Of a DNA stretch of 64,000 nucleotides, positions 11,338-33,800 are shown piece by piece. The stretch is from Closterium sp. Naga37s-1 (taxonomy: Eukaryota; Streptophyta; Zygnematophyceae; Desmidiales; Closteriaceae): NCBI GenBank assembly GCA_947471745.1, contig CANJKZ010000527.1:441501-505500 (forward strand). Direction: 5' to 3'. Position 1 is the stretch's first letter. Each line of letters opens with the position of its first letter. The position numbers and the translations under genes were made by a program. Below the pieces are notes generated by a model. That model had not been told where the DNA came from. It worked only from the letters and a program-made list of their open reading frames with translations, and made no database searches.

Positions 11338-12386
11338 AATGTATGATCGGGCAAGGCGTTGAAGGTGTATGAGGGTGCGTGGCACCTGCTGACTGAGGGG
11401 GAGCCTGAGGAGACTGCTGAGGCGGTGCTGAGTGTTATGATTGGCTGGCTGGACGAGAGGAGTCAACGCAAGTCAAGCGGGTGAATGGAGTTTCACGTAG
11501 TCAAAAAAAGATGCCGGATACTTTGAAACTGAAATTCCAGTCCCTGAAATTCTCAAGAATAACTACCAGGATAGGATAGGTTCTCAAAGTTAGCGAACAA
11601 CGGAATGTATGAACTAGGGAAACAAGGGATACAAATAGCACCCTAAAAGTGTTGTACTCCCTAGAGTGCTACTCACTGTAGCCTAAGAACTTATAATAAC
11701 ATTTGACATAGGTGCCTTATCTCATACCGTATGACTGGTAGCAAGTACAACGTTCCTGATTATCAGGTTTCCTAGACTGGTTGCCTTATCTTATCTCCCT
11801 GGTTACAGCCCACCGCAGCCATTTTCTAGGCGCATAAAAGGTTAGCTCTGGTGACTGAATTGGCCAGTAGACAGTGTCCCTGCTGTATTAGGCAAGGCAA
11901 TGTCTCTTGCTTCCACCAAAGCAGCCCCTGATGCCCTCCCAAACAGTTTAGATTAGAAGAGCCCCCAGGTCTTTGAAACGAGCAGGGGTTTGTGTCAAAA
12001 CAGCCCCTGGCTGTCCAAGACTACCCGGCCAGAGACCCAAGTGGGGAAGTACATGGGGTAAGAAGCCCTAGCAGAGGAAGAATTCTCCCACATTCACAGG
12101 CGAGCAGAGGGGCTCCAGCACCAGCCCCTCCTAGGCTACTTCCCTGTCACCCTGTCGTCCTCAAGAGGTCTCGCGTCCGCCAGCAAGCTCCCCCTTGCCC
12201 TCCTGTGTCTGTCAAAACAGCCCTTGGTAGTCTGAGACTAACAGGCCAGAGACTTAAGTGGGGAAGTACACAGGGAAGAAGCCCCAGTAGAGGAAGAACT
12301 CGCCCACGTTCACAGGCGAGCCCAGCGGCTCCAGCACCATGCCTTGCTACTGCAGCACTGTACCCCACACCTTCCACCTTTTCTGG
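11338..12386. other. Convergent intergenic region holding 3' exon shards of both neighbours
   Basis: At 11361-11486 is a copy of the hydrolase's last exon (KVYEGAWHLLTEGEPEETAE onward, with its own stop). At about 12340-12218 and 12130-12000 (minus strand) are two copies of the final exon of the At1g16860-like gene, with premature stops. The stretch 11490-11990 shows no gene. Confidence 0.75.
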
Positions 12387-15022
12387 TTAAAACAGCCCTT
12401 GGTTGTCTGAAACTAGCAGCCCGGACACCCAGGTAGGGAAGTACACAGGGAAGAAGCCCCAGCAGAGGAAGAACTCGCCCACGTTCACAGGCGCGCACAG
12501 CGGCTCCAGCACCAGCCCCTCCTGTGCTGTAGACCACACGCTGCTGCTGCGGATCGTCTCCCCGTCGTCCTCTAAAGGTCTTGCTTCTCTTAGAAGCCCC
12601 ATCACGCTCACCGTCTGCCCCTCCGTGACCATCCTGCGTGGATACAGGGAACGGAGAAGTGGAGAGGGGGGTGTGGGGGAAGGGGAAATGGAGTATGGGG
12701 GTCGGGTGGGTGTGGGGGAGGAGTGGGGAAGGAGAGAGCACAGCGACACCAGCTCTCCCCGTCGTCTTCTAGCGGCCGGGATTCCCTAAGCAGCCCCATC
12801 ACGCTCACCATCTGCCCCTCCATCCAATCCTGTGGGTAGAGGAGAGGAAAGGGTGGGTTGGAGGTGACATGACAACAATGTGTTTCTATCGCTCTGGATC
12901 GTCTCCCCATCATTCCCTCAGCAGTCCCTCCCTCGGGAGATAACCATAATTGATGGGTGCAAGTTTGGGTGCGCCTCCAGAAACTGCTGCTCCTGCTCTG
13001 TTCCCGAGCAGCTTATGAGTAGATTTGTAAAGCACACAAGCAGGTCAGACTCCCTCCCTCATGTTTTAACTTACCCTCGGGAGATAACCAGATCCGAAGG
13101 CTGCAAATTTGGATGGGTCTCCAGAAACTGCTGCTCCTGCTCCAGCCAGGAAGTATCCAGGAAGCCGATGATCCGCTTGCTAGACGCCAAAGGCACCACC
13201 GTCCCGTGCTGCACAAACGCCGCCAGTTTCCCCCGGTCCGCCGCCCGCCGCCCGCACACGAGAATGCTGTCCCCGCTGTCGTCGGATATGCGGAAATCAA
13301 CGGCCAGGATCTGCCGCAGGTGCTCACGGCGGCGGTAGAAGGCTGTGGCTCTGCGGGCGTGGTAAGATTGAAGGGATGTGCTCATGATGAGGAAACCCTG
13401 GGAGAGGAGAGGAGGGGAGGAGAGGAGGAGGGTGGGGAGAAGGTTAGCTTGCCGTGGTGCTCCCGGTGGCGGTTGAAAGCCGTGGCTGTGCGGGCGTGGT
13501 ACAACTGGAGGGACGTGCTCATGATGAGGAAGCCCTGTAAGGAGGTTTGTGGGAGAGAGGGGGAAGGGTGGGGAGCGGATGGTGAGGAGAGTAGTGAGGT
13601 TATTTGGGAATCCCTGAAATAGGACGGAGCCTGGTGGCATGGGACTGAAGGGAGGTGCTCAATGCTCATGAATCATGATGAGGAAGCCCTGGTGAAGTGC
13701 ACGGGGGTTGGGGGGAAGAGGGCGGGTAAAGGGTGAGTTTGATTGGTGTGCTGTGCTGCTCCCGGCGGCGGTAGAAGGCCGTGGCTGTGCGGGCATGGTA
13801 AGACTGAAGGGACGTGGTCAAGATGAGGAAGCTTTGAAAGAGAGGGGGGTGTGCTGGAAGGAAGGTAATCCCTTCCACCATTCTCCCATCACACTCCCAC
13901 CATATTCCCATCTTACTTACTCCCATAATACCACAGCTCTCCCCTCAAGAGAGCACCTTCCTGGCATTGCTGACGACGAAGGCAGGCTCACTCGCCCTCG
14001 CCGCAACACCACTCGCAGCACCACTGCTTCTGCTTTGAAAAAACAATCTTCCATCTCAAAGCAAGAATCCTTACCTGATCACCCTCAAAAGAGGAGCCGC
14101 CTGGCATGGATGCTGCTGCCGATGAAGGCAGGCTCACTCGTCCTCGCAGCACCACCACTCGCCCGCCTCTCCGCTGCCCCGCTATAGAGTAACCCACTTT
14201 AGCAGCCTCCAGTATATCGCGCTTGGCGTACCGCTTGAGGAACTCTCGAGCGAGTAGTCCGGGTAGAAGCAGCGCGAGGAGTAAATTACCCACGAAAATG
14301 ACCGCCCAGGAGGTGGTGAGGAAAGCCGTAAAACCCGGAGAAGCCCCCACGAGGTGGAATAGGTTAATAACGAGTAAAATGAATATTTGGTACAGTACAA
14401 ATGTCGCTATGGAGTAATATTTTGGGTCGGACCAGAACTGTATGCACGCTTGTTGACACCTGGATGGGTCCCTTAACGAGTCTCCAGATGTCCCCGTTAG
14501 AGGCATACGCGTTAAGCCTCTCAAGTTATCTTCGCTATCCGAGTCGCCAAAATGCGCGGCCACGGGAAGACCCTGATGCGCGCTGCTTATGGCGAAAGCC
14601 AGCCCGGAAAACGCGGCGCTGAACACGGCGAGAGTTGCGGGGACGGACGCTCCTAAGAACGAGGTGATCTGGCCGCCGACATTTGCGGGGCTGAAGATAA
14701 AGCCGCCTGCGCCTCCCACAGACGAGTGGTTAGGGGATTCTAAGTCCAATAGTGGGCTGACCGCGATTTCCGCGTCTTGAGAGGCCGCTGCGCCATGGTC
14801 GACGTAGAATGCTGAGAGATTGCTGGGAACGTGGCCTATTTCTTCCGTGATTTCCGGAGGGGGGATGGAGGGCGAGTGCCGGGAATGCGGTTGCGGGTTG
14901 TGTGGAGCGGTGGTAGGCGGATTGAGCGGACCGCCAATGCGGACCTGAATGTTGGGGTTAATACTGAGTTTTAGCTCAGAGTCTAAAAGGCCGTCGTCTT
15001 CGTCTCCCGGCATTTTCGGCAA
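12387..15022 (-). CDS. Uncharacterised plant membrane protein, At1g16860-like
   Basis: Three minus-strand exons, 15022-14075, 13397-13075 and 12633-12387, join in phase to 505 aa. Residues 1-115 are Pro/Ser-rich. Likely membrane segments are near 127-147, 204-225 and 238-258, followed by REFLKRYAKRDILEAAKVGYSI. Exon 2 has YHARRATAFYRRREHLRQIL then VDFRISDDSGDSILVCGR. Exon 3 ends VSVMGLLREARPLEDDGE, EGLVLEPL and a C-terminal NVGEFFLCWGFFPVYFPTW. This order of a double membrane segment, an FYISD-like block and a late VSVMG block matches the At1g16860 family of plants, sometimes labelled ubiquitin-specific protease C19-related; no protease motif is present. Function is unknown. A second in-frame Met at residue 4 is an alternative start. 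Confidence 0.78.
12725..13995 (-). pseudogene. Exon shards of the At1g16860-like gene
   Basis: Exon 3 5' part at about 12830-12725 (DWMEGQMVSVMGLLRESRP). Exon 2 3' part at about 13020-12905. Exon 2 5' parts (FLIMSTSLQ-YHARTATAF-RRRE) at about 13530-13440, 13690-13630 and 13840-13760. A copy of the exon 1 end at about 13995-13930. Each is adjacent to the matching true exon and truncated on the far side. Confidence 0.8.
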
Positions 15023-16119
15023 GAGAGGAGGAGAGATGTAGACCAGACGGCGATCAAGGTCGGGCTAATGCTCCTACTGACCGACCCAATGTTTTCGCAA
15101 TGGCTATCTTTGTGACGAATGCCGTCGGATCTGATTTCCGATCAGGGGACGGTACGGCAAGAGCTCGGCTTAGACTAGTCTCGGGTGTGGTTTAGGCAGA
15201 ATTGGAGCCATGAAATAACCCATGCGGCATTTTCTGGGGGGTATATTGGTTTAGCAATCTCATCTCAGTTGCTGTCGTGACAGGTAAGTTTGCTCTGGTC
15301 GGCTCTCGAGGAATCTGCGAAAAAACGGCAAAGTTTAGCTTTAGCGAAGTTTGCCGACCGGGAAAAGCACACCTGTAAAACAGGGATTACCACAACTGCA
15401 TCAGGGATGATGAGAAGCTGTTGGTTACCATGTTCGTTCCCCACTTCAGTCCGTGCCTGGCGAACTCCAATCTGCACCTCAAAAAAATGAAAGGACGAGT
15501 GCAGCGAAAAGATATCTTGTCGCTCGCCTCGCTGGCCCTGCAGACCGAGTTGGTCGAAGCTGGTTGTTCAGATTATTATTCCCACCAAATGTAGTTATTT
15601 AGTTTCCCACACAGAACCACTATATAACTGCAGTCTAGCTTCGGTCTCAATTCATTTGGCCGTTTGGCATTCGGGCTAGCTAGAGCGATGTTTCTAACCA
15701 GTTGCCACGGTTAACTGCCTGAACTCTCATCGATCCATGCCGTTTGAGCGTCTTGTCGGCCACGTCGGCGTTCAATCTGCCCAACAACGCTCTTAGTATC
15801 AAGTCAATGCTGCCCTAGATTTGAGCATTTGTCCGCGCTTGCGGCGTCTGCATACTAACAACTTTGTCAAGTTTGGGTTTCTCTATTGAGGGAAAGGCTG
15901 GTGCTTGACGAGCACGTTTAGGGTTATTAGTCCCTAGGCCTATGAGCACTCGTTTAGGGTGCATTTCCCCTTCTGTGCGCAGAGGCACTGGCTGCTAATC
16001 CACAAACGAGTTAGCTCGAAATCTCCGAAACGTTTATCTCTAATTAAGGGGACATACTTTGCACCTTGATATAAAGCGGCGAAGACTCGGGTGGCTGATT
16101 CAAGGCGTTGCGTGGCATC
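15023..16119. promoter_or_regulatory. Divergent intergenic region with TATA-like boxes for the kinase gene
   Basis: About 1.1 kb between divergent starts. CTATATAA at 15610-15617 and TATAAAG near 16070, about 50 bp before the kinase ATG, are candidate TATA elements on the plus strand. No RNA gene or conserved ORF is seen. Both assignments are inference. Confidence 0.4.
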
Positions 16120-26166
<10,047 letters not shown>

Positions 26167-26724
26167 CCGTTCAGCCCAGCGCTGCTGACGAGTACCATCG
26201 TAATATGCTGAGTTGGCAGGGTGGGATGTCTCAAACCAGCGTTGCGACGTCTTGCTCTATGGCTGATGTGCTACATGATGCGATGTGATGTGAACGACGA
26301 TGCTGGGTTGGTTCTGTTATAATGCCGGGATGGGACGTCTCGACCGAGTTTTGAGGCCAAGCTGCAGAGGTGTAAGATGATCTTGGGGTGCTGCTGAAAT
26401 GGAGGGACATAGTATCTGGCGTGAAGTAGTTTCAGGGACATAAAAATGCTCAACTCAAGCTGGGAAGAAGGGAACTTGAACAGATACTGCACTCATTCTG
26501 TGGATATATGCCCATTTACCGTATATGAGATGAAGTGCTTATACAGTGAATGGAGAGCCACTACTTGATCATATGCGTGGACCTCCTCTCTTGCCCTTAT
26601 CATGTAATGAACCATTCCTCTACACTCTGCTCTGTTCAAACTACTACATATCCGTCACATTACAGTAAATGTAGATTTCTGGGATACTAAACCCTGTACT
26701 TGTGATTTCCACCTAATTGAGGAA
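26167..26724. other. Convergent 3' region between kinase and mTERF-A
   Basis: Contains the 3' flanks of both genes. No conserved ORF, RNA gene or shard is recognised. Confidence 0.5.
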
Positions 26725-29466
26725 TTAGCTCCCATTTATGGGAGAATCAATGGGTGCTATCCCAAATCTCTTTTCAAATAGCTTGTCCGAGCACTGGATG
26801 AATTGAACCAAACACACCTTCCGTGCCTGCTGCAACGCCGCTTCCGCCGTGGCTCTTGTCCCGAACCTGTCGCTGCCTGGAATATACTCCAGGCCACTAG
26901 AACCTCCAACCTCTTTACCGCATTCCACCTCTTTTCCTCGTTCCACCCATTCACATCCTTCCACCCCGTTACCCTTTTCCACCTCTTTCAACCCATTTCC
27001 CAACACTGCGCCAGTGTCCTTCACATTCTCCCTCCTACGTCCACCTCTCCATTCAAGGGCCATCACTCTATATGGCACCAACTCATAGCCCATGCTCAGC
27101 AGTGCCACATGTCGCGGCCTGATTCGGGCATCCAAACTGTAATTCAGAAAATTAGGGAACGCAAGCACCTCCATTATAGACAGCCCCATGTCATGTTCTA
27201 AGTACTCCACCTTGTGCCTCGTATTCATCTCCCAACTGTAGTAGATCGACGCTGGGTGCTTCAGCACCAGACGCGCCACTAGATCACGGGCTGTGGCGCA
27301 AGTTCTGTTCTCAGCCATTAGATCATAAGCTGTGGCGCCAGCCCTGCTCTCAGCCATTGGATCACGGGCTGTGGTGCCAGCGCTGCCATCAGAACCGCCT
27401 CCTTCTCCTGCCCTTGCTTCCGCCCAGCTCTTGGATCCGGCTCCGAAGCCAGCGCCGCTCCCGCCTTGCTTCGGACTATCGCTTGCATTCTTTTGAGGCG
27501 ACTCAAAGGGAAGATTTTCTCTTGCGTTGTTTTCATCTTCTTCACCGATTTCCAAGACCCCTTCACCACTCTCCAACGTCTCTTCACCACTCTCCAACGT
27601 CTCTTCACCACTCTCCAATGCCCCTTCCACTTCTCGCACAAGTTCTCCAAAACTCCTCTTGAGATTTGTTTCGCTTGAACACAGCAGCAAAGGAAACCGC
27701 GCCACTGCACGCACCGCGTTCTCTTGCCCAATCAGGTTGCTCAGCAATGCCACCTTGCGTTGCAGGTTCTCTAAAGATCGATCAAGAATCATTGGATGGC
27801 TTCGCACCGCACTCCCTGCTGCCTTCTTCCCCACTAGATCCACTAAGAACTGAAACTTAGCTAAGAGATTCTGCGAGCTGAGGTTGACGACGGTGGGGGC
27901 AAGGCGGAGAATCGAGCTTGCTATGGATGGGGTGCCAGGGGGGGTTAGAGACTGGAGGAGGCTGAGTTTTGTGGCGATGATCTTAGGGGAGGAAAGGAGG
28001 AGCTGCGGATTCTTCAAAAGGAGTTTACTCAGGCGATTCTTGTCCTTATGTTGCCTTGTCAGGTGTTGCTTCAGGTGCCCGGTGCGGACGTTTTTTTCTT
28101 CGTATCCATCAGTCAGGTACGCTGATAGTTGCTCAATGCGAGTTCGTATGGGTTCTTCCTTGCTGCAAAGGATTCTTGGGGCTTTCTCGATCAGCATGCT
28201 TAGCTTGTCCACAGGAACCCCTGCTCTTTCCACCAAAATGTCCAGGTTCGTTGAACGAGCCTGCATTCTGGTGAGGAATGAAGCATTACAGAGCACCGAA
28301 CCTAGCTTGGTACGGCGGACGCCCCGAGCCAAGAGAAAGTCAAGCTTATCCTGAATCTGTGGAAGCGGGGATCGGAACCAGCATGGATTTCTCATGGTGA
28401 TGACTGAGATGTCGGCGCGGGATACGCCATACGACTGGAGAAGCTGGACACGTGGCAGCAAGTCATTGGTGGGATCAGACCGAAGGAGCGCTGGGCGATT
28501 GGTGAGGAGGGAAGCGACAGTGGAAGGGGAGGAGATGCCGAGGTGGGAGGAGAAGAAGCGGTAGAGGGAGAGGAGGGAGGAGAGAGAGGTTGCACGTGCG
28601 TTTTTTCGACGAGAGGTGGTTCCTGGAAATTCTTCCTCCTTCACTTCTGCTTCCTCCCCCTCACCCTCGTCCCCTTCTTCCCCAATTTCTAATTCCAATC
28701 GCTCCACATCCCCTTCCTCTTCTTCTTCTGCTCCCTTCGCCTCCTCCTCATAAGCAATTCTTCCGTCCGTAAACCCCACCTCCTCCTCCTCCCTTACGAT
28801 CTGAGGCCCGAATTTCTCTCTCAGCACTCCAGCAATCAATGCCACTGCCTCCTCCTCCTCGCCGGCGGCGCATCCTCCCCTCCCTCCTCCTCCCCTCCCT
28901 CCTCCTACCCTCCCTCCTCCTCCCCTCCCTCCACTCCTTTTCCCCCCTCCTTCATCATTTACCTCCGCTTTCCCCGCTCGTCCCGCACGCCTCATACGCC
29001 CTCCTCCGCCAACCACCTTCTCCTTTTTCCCCCTACTCTCGCTCTCTCCTAGCTCTCCCCCCTCTCTTTCCCCCTCCTCTCTTCCCCCGGTATGCAACCG
29101 AGCCTCTGTCCCAACCGGCAGTACCGGTTCGCCATCGAACCTCGGATCGGGTCCCACGTTCACACGCTCTGTCTCGGGAGCCTCGGCTGATCTGGACAAA
29201 AATCTAACTGGACATCCTATAGAGAGGCACCGATCAGGGGTTCGAATCCTGACGATTGCTCTTTGCGCAGGTTGGTGTGGGTTAAACCCGAACTGGTAGA
29301 GGCTTCGGGAGGAAGGTATAGAAGGTATAGAAGGTGTTGATGTGATTCCAGGCTTCGCTAAGAAAGGCTCAGAACGAGGCGTAGAAGAATGCGTGATGTA
29401 TCTAAATGTGTATCTTAGTCTGTAAATCCACGCGCAGGATAGCCGTGGCGAGGTACGACTTGCCAT
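26725..29466 (-). CDS. mTERF-domain protein, probably organelle-targeted (mTERF-A)
   Basis: Intronless ORF of 913 aa. mTERF proteins are helical-repeat nucleic-acid-binding proteins that act in plastid or mitochondrial transcription, termination and RNA processing. The first 90 residues are rich in Arg/Ser and poor in acidic residues (MASRTSPRLSCAWIYRLRYT), typical of an organelle presequence. A long acidic/Gly-rich linker follows. From about residue 270 come mTERF repeats with conserved Leu/Pro spacing: VASLLTNRPALLRSDPTNDL, LQSYGVSRADISVITMRNP, DILVERAGVPVDKLSMLIEK and VRSHPMILDRSLENLQRKV. Between repeats sits an acidic insert of tandem LESGEET units. The C-terminal part has MGLSIMEVLAFPNFLNYSLD and RIRPRHVALLSMGYELVP. 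It is a close paralogue of the three mTERF genes at 56-64 kb. Confidence 0.87.
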   Translation of the reverse strand: MASRTSPRLSCAWIYRLRYTFRYITHSSTPRSEPFLAKPGITSTPSIPSIPSSRSLYQFGFNPHQPAQRAIVRIRTPDRCLSIGCPVRFLSRSAEAPETERVNVGPDPRFDGEPVLPVGTEARLHTGGREEGEREGGELGESESRGKKEKVVGGGGRMRRAGRAGKAEVNDEGGGKRSGGRGGGGRVGGGRGGGGRGGCAAGEEEEAVALIAGVLREKFGPQIVREEEEVGFTDGRIAYEEEAKGAEEEEEGDVERLELEIGEEGDEGEGEEAEVKEEEFPGTTSRRKNARATSLSSLLSLYRFFSSHLGISSPSTVASLLTNRPALLRSDPTNDLLPRVQLLQSYGVSRADISVITMRNPCWFRSPLPQIQDKLDFLLARGVRRTKLGSVLCNASFLTRMQARSTNLDILVERAGVPVDKLSMLIEKAPRILCSKEEPIRTRIEQLSAYLTDGYEEKNVRTGHLKQHLTRQHKDKNRLSKLLLKNPQLLLSSPKIIATKLSLLQSLTPPGTPSIASSILRLAPTVVNLSSQNLLAKFQFLVDLVGKKAAGSAVRSHPMILDRSLENLQRKVALLSNLIGQENAVRAVARFPLLLCSSETNLKRSFGELVREVEGALESGEETLESGEETLESGEGVLEIGEEDENNARENLPFESPQKNASDSPKQGGSGAGFGAGSKSWAEARAGEGGGSDGSAGTTARDPMAESRAGATAYDLMAENRTCATARDLVARLVLKHPASIYYSWEMNTRHKVEYLEHDMGLSIMEVLAFPNFLNYSLDARIRPRHVALLSMGYELVPYRVMALEWRGGRRRENVKDTGAVLGNGLKEVEKGNGVEGCEWVERGKEVECGKEVGGSSGLEYIPGSDRFGTRATAEAALQQARKVCLVQFIQCSDKLFEKRFGIAPIDSPINGS

Positions 29467-30898
29467 GGCGAAAAGGAGAAGGATATAGCGAAAAAGGAAG
29501 AAACTGCATGAGCGCGTCGCAGGTTACTAATGGTTCCTAGTACGCCAAGAACGACAACTCGATAGAGGCGTGAATTTGTTGTAGTGCAGAAAGATAGCTC
29601 CTTCTAACTTCTTGCATGCAGTCATATCTCCTTGCAGAAGCAGAATCGAGAGGAAACGGAAGCAGGCAGATTACAGGAAGCGCAGATCGAACAGGAATTC
29701 ATCGGATCAGAATCTTCCCGAAGTCAACGGATACTTCTGCTGCTCCCCATCCCTGCCACTGGGACTACCGAGTGTTTCGTTGCTAAAACAAGATGCCGCC
29801 GCATCAGGTGGAATTTGTGATTTCGCTTCTGGTTGTTACCGTGCGAAAAGTTCACGTTAGGCACCATTATCAGTGGAAGTGTCGTTTCGAATTCGTACGC
29901 GGTATAACAAAATTGTCAGACCACACCATAATGAGACTTCATTCATAACATCACACAATACGAATAATTCCAATCACCGTGACGACAGCCATTGCGATAC
30001 CAAAACTCCCTCACGTCAACTTTTTAAAACTTGTGCAATTTGGGTCAACGGCTTTAATTTTGAAGGAAATTGAACATTGGTGGTTGCACCATTAGAGATT
30101 GAATTTCCCCAGCACATAGGCATTTCTTCATGATACAGTGCGTGAACGGGTCCTGTAAAATAGCGAGTACAGACATCTGGGGGATGTCCTCCTCCCTGGT
30201 TCTCGATTCTCTCGGTTTTGTTTTGGTTCGTTGCGGTCCATAGCGGTAAAGCATATATCTTTTTGTTACCGTGTAGAAACACACTGAACCGCAACCGGCT
30301 GATGGACAAATTGGCGGGACGGGCCCCACGATTTCAGAAATGTCAGACTTCCCGCCAAATTCAGAACCTTGGGACTGTTCCTCCAATCACAGGAGTCTCG
30401 TTCAATCAATCCTCTGTCATCGTTGCGTTGGTCTCTCCGCTCAAAGCCAGCGAACACGAACGTGCAACAGCAAACGCAGCAACCTCTCCTCTCCGTCCTT
30501 ATTTGACCTGTTTCTCACCGCTTGCGTTTCTAGTTTCCAGCATAGCTTCGTTGCCGTAGGTTGTTACCATCCTTTTCAGGCATAGTGGTACATAACCTTT
30601 TCAGGGTATTCCTCCAGTTGCAACGTGTCACTTAGTGATCTGTCGTCGTATTCTCGATATTGTCGCACCGCACACAGGCTACCGTCGCCAGCCTGATCGC
30701 TAGACACTCGCAGAAGTTCGATGAAATCGCCAACGCACCTTAGCGGCAGTAACAAGGTTACGAAAATTCCGTTTTTTCAGTTGCAAAGTTAGCCAATACT
30801 TTTGGCCTGTTGGACTGTCGCTGAAACAGGAGCCTGCCTGAAGCGCTCGAGAAAGCGAGGGAGCTGAAAATCTTGCCTCGAGAAAACGATTCGCAGAG
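29467..30898. promoter_or_regulatory. Divergent intergenic region between mTERF-A and the KNL2-like gene
   Basis: About 1.4 kb with lower GC. Near 29880-29895 is GTCGTTTCGAATTCGTACGC, similar to sequence upstream of mTERF-B (about 60040), so part of the mTERF upstream flank is shared between loci. No RNA gene is seen. Confidence 0.45.
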
Positions 30899-33800
30899 AT
30901 GACGCCACCTGGCGAACGGAGAAGTCGAAGCGATGAGGATAGCCTTCTCGGAAAGTCGGCAGCCAGAAAGGAAACGGGTGTGTACTCCTCAGGTAAAATT
31001 GTCGCCGGTTCGAATCTCGATAGGATGTTACCTTGCACAGGCCCACGCAGGATCTGTATATCTTCTACTGGTGAAGATGATCGCACGGCCGGTGTTAGCA
31101 AAATGGGTAACCTCGTTGCGCGTGGGAACTCTGCCGAGACCAGAATAGAGACTAACCAGCCTACTAGTAGGAGCAAAAAAGTAGGAGATTCTTCAGATAG
31201 GATCCGAGCACCTGTGGTATCGGCAGGCGCGCCTCCGACAGGCGCATCATCTAGAGATGCGGCTGAAATTGACGGCTTAGAACCGCAAACGCACGGCACG
31301 GAATCCGAAAATGTTCGTACCAATCCTGAACCGCGTCGCTCGCCGTCTGAAACGCGCGGCGTAGCTGCTAGCGATTTATTAGAGGATAGTTATTTTTCAG
31401 CGCAGTCCGACGGCTTCGTAACGGGTTACGCTGAACGTATTATAGCGGGGGAAGGAGACGCGGATGATACGAACGGGGTAGACGACGAGGTACAGCAGCG
31501 CGTTCGTGCGGGAGTTTTCGTTGTTGATGCTCGTAACGAAGAGGCTAGAAACGAGCGGGTAGAGGTAGAGATGGAAGAAGAGGAAAATTTGTGTGGGAAA
31601 TTCATGGAGGACGCGGAAATTGCAGCAGATGCAGGCGATGCGGCTGAGGAGGTGGTGGTTGTGGAGATTGGAGAGAACGAGTTGAGCGCACAGGAGGGAG
31701 GGAAGGAGGAGGCAGAGAAGGAGGAGGAAGAGGAGGAAGAGGAGGAGGAGGTTGATGTGGAGATTGAAGGGGATGAATTGCGCGTAGAAATAGAGGACGA
31801 TGCGGTGAGCATGGATATAACGGAGGAGGAGGTAGAGGAAAGCATGCACGCGGGCGTAGCTGCAGTAGGCGCGTTCGTTGGCTGGCATCCCGTGGAAGCG
31901 GGCGGAAGGGGCGTTTCCGCCCCGCGCGGGGCTCGCAGCGGAGGGGAAGGCGCGGGGGAAAGCGCGGAGGGTTTGCGCGGGGCGGAGGGGCCCCGGACTC
32001 CCGACGGGTGGTTTGGTGAATCAGCGCTGGTAGGCGCGCGGGATGGGGACCGGGGGGGCGATAGCGCGGAGGATGGTTCGGAAATTAGAGCAGCGGTAGG
32101 CGGAAGGGATAGCGCAGCGGATGCGGAAGAGGGTCGCGCACGAGGGGAAGGGGAAGGGGAAGGGGGGAAGGGGAGGCGGCGAGCGGGTCGCAAGTCGGTG
32201 GGGAGGGGTAGGGTGGGGCAGGGGAGAAGGAGAACCGGGAAGGGCGCGGGAGATTCAGCTAGGACGGGCATGGAAGGTGGGTGTGGAACCCCGGGCAACG
32301 AGCAGGGGCGGTCGGGGGTAGCAGAACCGCAGGCAGGTGGTACGTTCCAGGGGGAGAAGGACGAGAAGCAACACACGGGCGGACGGTCAACGAGGAAAGA
32401 AGTGCGAACGAGGGGTCAAGCGCGGTTGGCAGTGGTGAGGCAACTGAGCTTCCGCCGGGCGCTGGTTAAATGGAGCCCGCCTAAAGGGAGGCGAAGACCT
32501 GCTGCTGTGGCCGCTGCTGCTGCCTTGAAAGAAGCTGCAACGCCGAGGAAAGGGAAAGGGAGAGGGAGAGGGAGAGGGGTAGGGAAAGGGAACGGGGTTG
32601 GAAAAGGGAATGGGAGGGGAACGGGTGAAGGGGCCGGGGAAGGGACAGGAACAGGGACAGCGAAAGGACAAGGGACCGGGAAAGAGACAGGGATTGGGAG
32701 GGGAAAGGGGAAAGGTAGTGGGAAAGGGAGTGGGGAAGGGAGTGGGGAAGGGAGGTGGGAAGAGAATGGAAGCAAGGGGGTAGTGTTAGGGCCTGCTGTA
32801 GCAGCAGGTAAGAGGGGACGCAAGGGTAAGGGAGAGAGAGGGCAAGTAGTGGTTGCAGCAGCAGCGTCAGATGCAGCGATAGTACGAGATGCAGGAGCAG
32901 CTTTAGGAGCAGCGTCAGGAGCAGCATCAGGTGCAGCATCAGGAGCAGCAGCCGTAACACGAGCAGCAGGAGGAGGTAAGGCCGGGGGGGGTAGTGCTGC
33001 TGGTTCGTCTGGAAGGGCTCCGTTAAAGGTTATAGCGGATGCGTTGGATAAAGGGAGGGCTGCGGGGACAGCTGGAGCAGCAGCGAAATTGAGGAAGGAG
33101 AGGAGGGAGAGTGCGAAGAGGGGAGAGAGGGCGGAGAGGGCTGAGAGGAGGAGCAAGGCCAAGGCTCGAGATGTCTTGTGGGTGAAACGGCAGAGCTTAG
33201 AACGAGGGGCTAAGGTCGGTGCGAATACAGGGGCGAAAGGAGGCGCGAAAGGAGGGGCGAAAGCAGGGGCGAGAGGACGACCTGCGAAAGGGAGGAAAGC
33301 GAAGTCGAAGGAAGGAGAGGTGGGGGGAGGGGCTACGGCAGAAGGGAGGGGGGCGAGGGCGGGGAAGGGGAGGCCAGGGAGGAGAGTGACAGGTGAGGCA
33401 AAGGTCAAGGGGGTTGTGGGAGGGAACGGTGGTGACGTGGAAGCTATGAAAAAAATAAAGGGCAGAAGAATTGCATGTGAGGAGAAGGGTGAGGGGAATG
33501 CGGGAGGGAGCGACAGTGAAGAGTTGGGGGATTGTGGGGCGGAGTGTGGGAGTGAGGACGATTGCGGGGATGAGGAAGAGTGTGGGGTGGAGGAGATGTG
33601 GGGATGTGAGGTGGAGAGTGGTGCGGAGGGAGCGTGTGGTGTGGAAGAGGAATGCGGTGCGGTGGAAGAGGCGTGGGGGAATGAGGCGGGGTGTGAGAGG
33701 GAGGAGAGAGGGGACCAGACATGCGGCATGACTGTGACTCCTGAATTTATGAAGACGCGTTTACAGAAGGGGCTGAGAGGAGGGGTGAGGGGCGGCGGGC

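Noticed and set aside
15240..15500. Small gene or RNA in the intergenic region before the kinase
   Set aside because: Short open frames exist on both strands but with no codon bias, domain or RNA fold that I could defend.
27488..27505. TTTTGAGGCGACTCAAAG inside mTERF-A as a member of the palindrome family
   Set aside because: It lies in coding sequence (FESPQK, compare VEEPQK in mTERF-B) with no duplication or shard beside it; most likely a chance near-match.
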